NCBI RefSeq assembly: GCF_000756655.1
Contig: NZ_ARXU01000006.1
Coordinates: 62,001 to 126,000, forward strand
Direction of reading: 5' to 3'
Length of the DNA stretch: 64,000 bases
DNA from: Alcanivorax jadensis T9
GTDB taxonomy: Bacteria; Pseudomonadota; Gammaproteobacteria; Pseudomonadales; Alcanivoracaceae
The notes beneath the pieces were generated by a model that saw only the letters and a list, made by a program, of their open reading frames with translations, was not told where the DNA came from and did not search any database. The number at the start of each line of letters is the position of its first letter. The first letter of the stretch is position 1. The position numbers were made by a program, and so were the translations under genes. Shown piece after piece: positions 62,162-64,000 of the stretch.

Positions 62162-63149
62162 AGCCCCTCCAGTACTCCACGGATTTATTCAGGGCAGTAA
62201 ACTGACTGCCATCGGGAATCTGTTCCATCAATAAGCGCACCATGGGTAGTTGCCGACGTTGCAGGGCGATTTCCGCCAGCCAGGGATTCACCTGTGCCGG
62301 GGACAACCCCAGCCGGCGGGCAAATACCAGGGATTCCTGGGATTCCCCCAGGTTTCCCTGACTCATCTTGATGCGCCCGCGCAATAACCACAGCCCCGCA
62401 TCTTCGGGGGATTCCATCAGCCCCATATCGGCATAGAAGCTCGCCCGTTCCAGGGTCAGGGTCATGATGTCACCGCGTACCAAATCCTGATAACTCAGCT
62501 CCCAGTACAACTCTGCAAGACGACGGGCAAGCCGGTAGCGACGAGACTCCTTGGCCCGCTCCAGCAAATGCAGGACACGGTCAATATCGCGGGTGATGTC
62601 TTTTTCCTTCTGGTCGAGAATACCGTAGGCAAGCAGGCGCAAATCCTCATAGGAATCTCCCAGGGAATCACGCAGCAGTCGGCCGGTAATACGCCCGGGC
62701 ATATCCTTGAGCACCAGCATTCCCTGAATCCGCAAGGCGTTGGGCGCGGTCTCACTGGTAAGCAAGCTTTTCAGATCAATCTGCCGGAAACCGGCGCTAT
62801 GTTGATTGTTGACCGGTGTAAAATAGGGCTTTGCCACCTGGGAAAAAGGCAGCGGCATGAACAGTGCCGGCAACATCACACCCAGGGCGATGCCACCGAT
62901 AATGGTCAGTAGCCCGATCGCAGGGATAAAAAAGGCAAAGGAAAAAATCAGTGCCAGCGAAAACACTTTCGGCTTCCGAAAACGGGTCGGAAGAAAGGTC
63001 CACGCCACAGCGGACAACAAGGCCGACGCCAGACCATGGGCGACCAGGTAAAGCAGAAAATAGGACAGCGAGCTGTTCTGGCTGAGCAACAGCAGCAGTG
63101 AGCCCAGCTCGGCACTGATCGCATAGATAAGCAGCTTCCAGCTAGACAC
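62139..63149 (-). CDS. pelE: Pel inner-membrane scaffold PelE
   Basis: A 336-residue protein. GTG 63149 is preferred: GGAGG lies six bases upstream and it overlaps the pelD stop by eight, while the longer reading would overlap pelD by 56. Two N-terminal hydrophobic regions (about 5-45 and 60-100) anchor it, followed by a cytosolic helical region with TPR-like repeats (ARRLAELYWELSYQDLVRGD, AGLWLLRGRIKMSQGNLGES). In P. aeruginosa PelE bridges PelD, PelF and PelG. Confidence 0.88.
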   Translation of the reverse strand: MSSWKLLIYAISAELGSLLLLLSQNSSLSYFLLYLVAHGLASALLSAVAWTFLPTRFRKPKVFSLALIFSFAFFIPAIGLLTIIGGIALGVMLPALFMPLPFSQVAKPYFTPVNNQHSAGFRQIDLKSLLTSETAPNALRIQGMLVLKDMPGRITGRLLRDSLGDSYEDLRLLAYGILDQKEKDITRDIDRVLHLLERAKESRRYRLARRLAELYWELSYQDLVRGDIMTLTLERASFYADMGLMESPEDAGLWLLRGRIKMSQGNLGESQESLVFARRLGLSPAQVNPWLAEIALQRRQLPMVRLLMEQIPDGSQFTALNKSVEYWRGYGAAQSG

Positions 63150-64000
63150 CGGCCACCTCCAGCAACTCACGGAGCTGATCGCCAGGGTCACGCTCACCCA
63201 GTAATCGATGGTAGTACTTCACCCCGGCCTGGCGGAGGCTGAAGAAGGCATAGTCCTCCTGTAGCCATTTTTCCGTGCGCAGTACAAAACCTTCCAGACT
63301 GGAATCACCAGTCATCGGCATCATAATCATCAGCACGTTGTCATGGACCCACCAAGCCAGATCCAGACTACGTAGGCCCCGCGCCAGCGCTTCCAGAATC
63401 TGCGCGGCCTGTTCGCTGTCATCGGCCACAAACAGGGTCAGGGCGGTGTCCACCCGCGCTTCACCGCGCAACCGGGAAAGCGCCGTCATTTCACTGGCAA
63501 AGCGGGTCGGCAGGTTCGGCCAGGTATCCAGAAGGCTGTCCACCTCTTCTCCGTAGTGCGCCACATCCGCATAGAAGTTCAGTAGCACAGAGAGCAACTG
63601 CAGGTTTTCATAATTCATGGACAGGAACGGCAACCGTTCCACCACCAGCACACCGATCATTTCCCCGGCACTGTTGGTCACCGGTGCGGCCACCAGATAG
63701 CGGCCCACATAGGCATCATCCTGGGTGTTCTGCTGAACATGGGCGAGCATGCCGATGTCCAGGGCATGATTGAGCAGGGCATCGTGCTGATCCAGAGGCT
63801 TGTTCTCACCCAGCAGAGCGGCGGCCTGGTCATTGACCTTGCCGTCCAGGACTGGATACAGGGCAGCGCGTTGTAATTGACAGTACTCCGCCAGCAAATT
63901 GATCAGATCATCCGCAGCCGGCAGGACTTTGCTGTCGCTTTCATCCAGGGTCAGATCGCGCAGACGGAACAATGCATCGCGCACGGTGTAGGGCCTGACC
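63142..64000 (-). CDS. pelD: Pel c-di-GMP receptor PelD, C-terminal part
   Basis: The reading frame stays open to the window edge, so this is the 3' part of pelD; a GTG at 63984 is internal. Visible are a GAF domain (YLVAAPVTNSAGEMIGVLVVERLP) and a degenerate GGDEF domain from VDTALTLFVADD on. Arg-Ser-Leu-Asp in GLRSLDLAWW and Arg in VLRTEKWLQ fit the RxxD inhibitory site and second arginine by which P. aeruginosa PelD binds cyclic di-GMP to switch on Pel synthesis. The N-terminal membrane helices lie outside the window. Confidence 0.88.
   Translation of the reverse strand, partial: VRPYTVRDALFRLRDLTLDESDSKVLPAADDLINLLAEYCQLQRAALYPVLDGKVNDQAAALLGENKPLDQHDALLNHALDIGMLAHVQQNTQDDAYVGRYLVAAPVTNSAGEMIGVLVVERLPFLSMNYENLQLLSVLLNFYADVAHYGEEVDSLLDTWPNLPTRFASEMTALSRLRGEARVDTALTLFVADDSEQAAQILEALARGLRSLDLAWWVHDNVLMIMMPMTGDSSLEGFVLRTEKWLQEDYAFFSLRQAGVKYYHRLLGERDPGDQLRELLEVAGV

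Overview
The window is a high-GC gammaproteobacterial chromosome segment. Its gene content points to a marine, lipid- or hydrocarbon-using Alcanivorax-like organism: a ferredoxin-reductase/acyl desaturase pair, two long-chain acyl-CoA synthetases, a secreted lipase with its foldase, a NavAb/NaChBac-type sodium channel, SLC13 and AGCS symporters, and a pel exopolysaccharide operon. The genus is inferred from this combination; no rRNA or other phylogenetic marker is present. No tRNA, rRNA, CRISPR array, prophage or intact insertion sequence was seen.

Layout. 1-3.6 kb (minus strand): the start of an alpha/beta hydrolase, an AraC regulator, a NERD-UvrD helicase and a small exported protein. 4.1-8.0 kb (plus): a translationally coupled trio of DUF3604 lipoprotein, parvulin-like isomerase and HupE/UreJ membrane protein. 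8.3-16.7 kb (minus): cbpM-cbpA, a long-chain acyl-CoA synthetase, a lipoprotein with thrombospondin type 3 calcium repeats, and dbpA. 17.3-19.6 kb (plus): electron-transfer reductase plus desaturase. 19.9-23.8 kb: an epimerase-like reductase, a membrane protein, a short SRPBCC-like ORF, a pirin and a voltage-gated sodium channel. 23.9-30.5 kb (minus): livHMGF-type ABC transporter, acyl-CoA ligase and binding protein, with coupled stop/start codons through most of the run. 30.7-33.0 kb: GNAT acetyltransferase and a YbiT-type ABC-F ATPase.

33.4-39.7 kb (minus) is a zinc-starvation island: a zinc-finger-less DksA paralogue, a COG0523 GTPase, a DUF1826 protein, Zur, a MerC protein, a ZrgA-like His-rich protein, an ABC ATPase and permease, and a DUF3299 protein. 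A perfect 18-bp Zur-box palindrome lies just upstream of the first gene. 39.9-45.0 kb: TraB/GumN protein, SLC13 and AGCS transporters, a HAD hydrolase and a small outer-membrane barrel. 45.0-48.0 kb: a lipase divergent from a tetR-lipase foldase unit, with two near-identical palindromes, one on each side of the intergenic region. 48.5-58.8 kb: a QacA/SmvA-like MFS exporter, a ferritin-like PF10118 protein, a large bacterial alpha-2-macroglobulin and a DUF3080 protein. 59.3-64.0 kb (minus): pelG, pelF, pelE and the 3' part of pelD, running off the window edge.

Intergenic DNA is unusually rich in inverted repeats. There are at least four families: a 25-bp REP often paired as inverted doublets; two 'TAGGGTG' families that occur as large hairpins, once nested inside each other; GTAGGAGC-type palindromes; and a diverged element around GATCCCGTTCGAATTTACA. 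The most unusual is a 266-bp element at 50505-50770 with 32-bp terminal inverted repeats enclosing two long hairpins, one of them dominated by G-U-compatible differences. A compact three-hairpin candidate small RNA lies at about 58880-58980.
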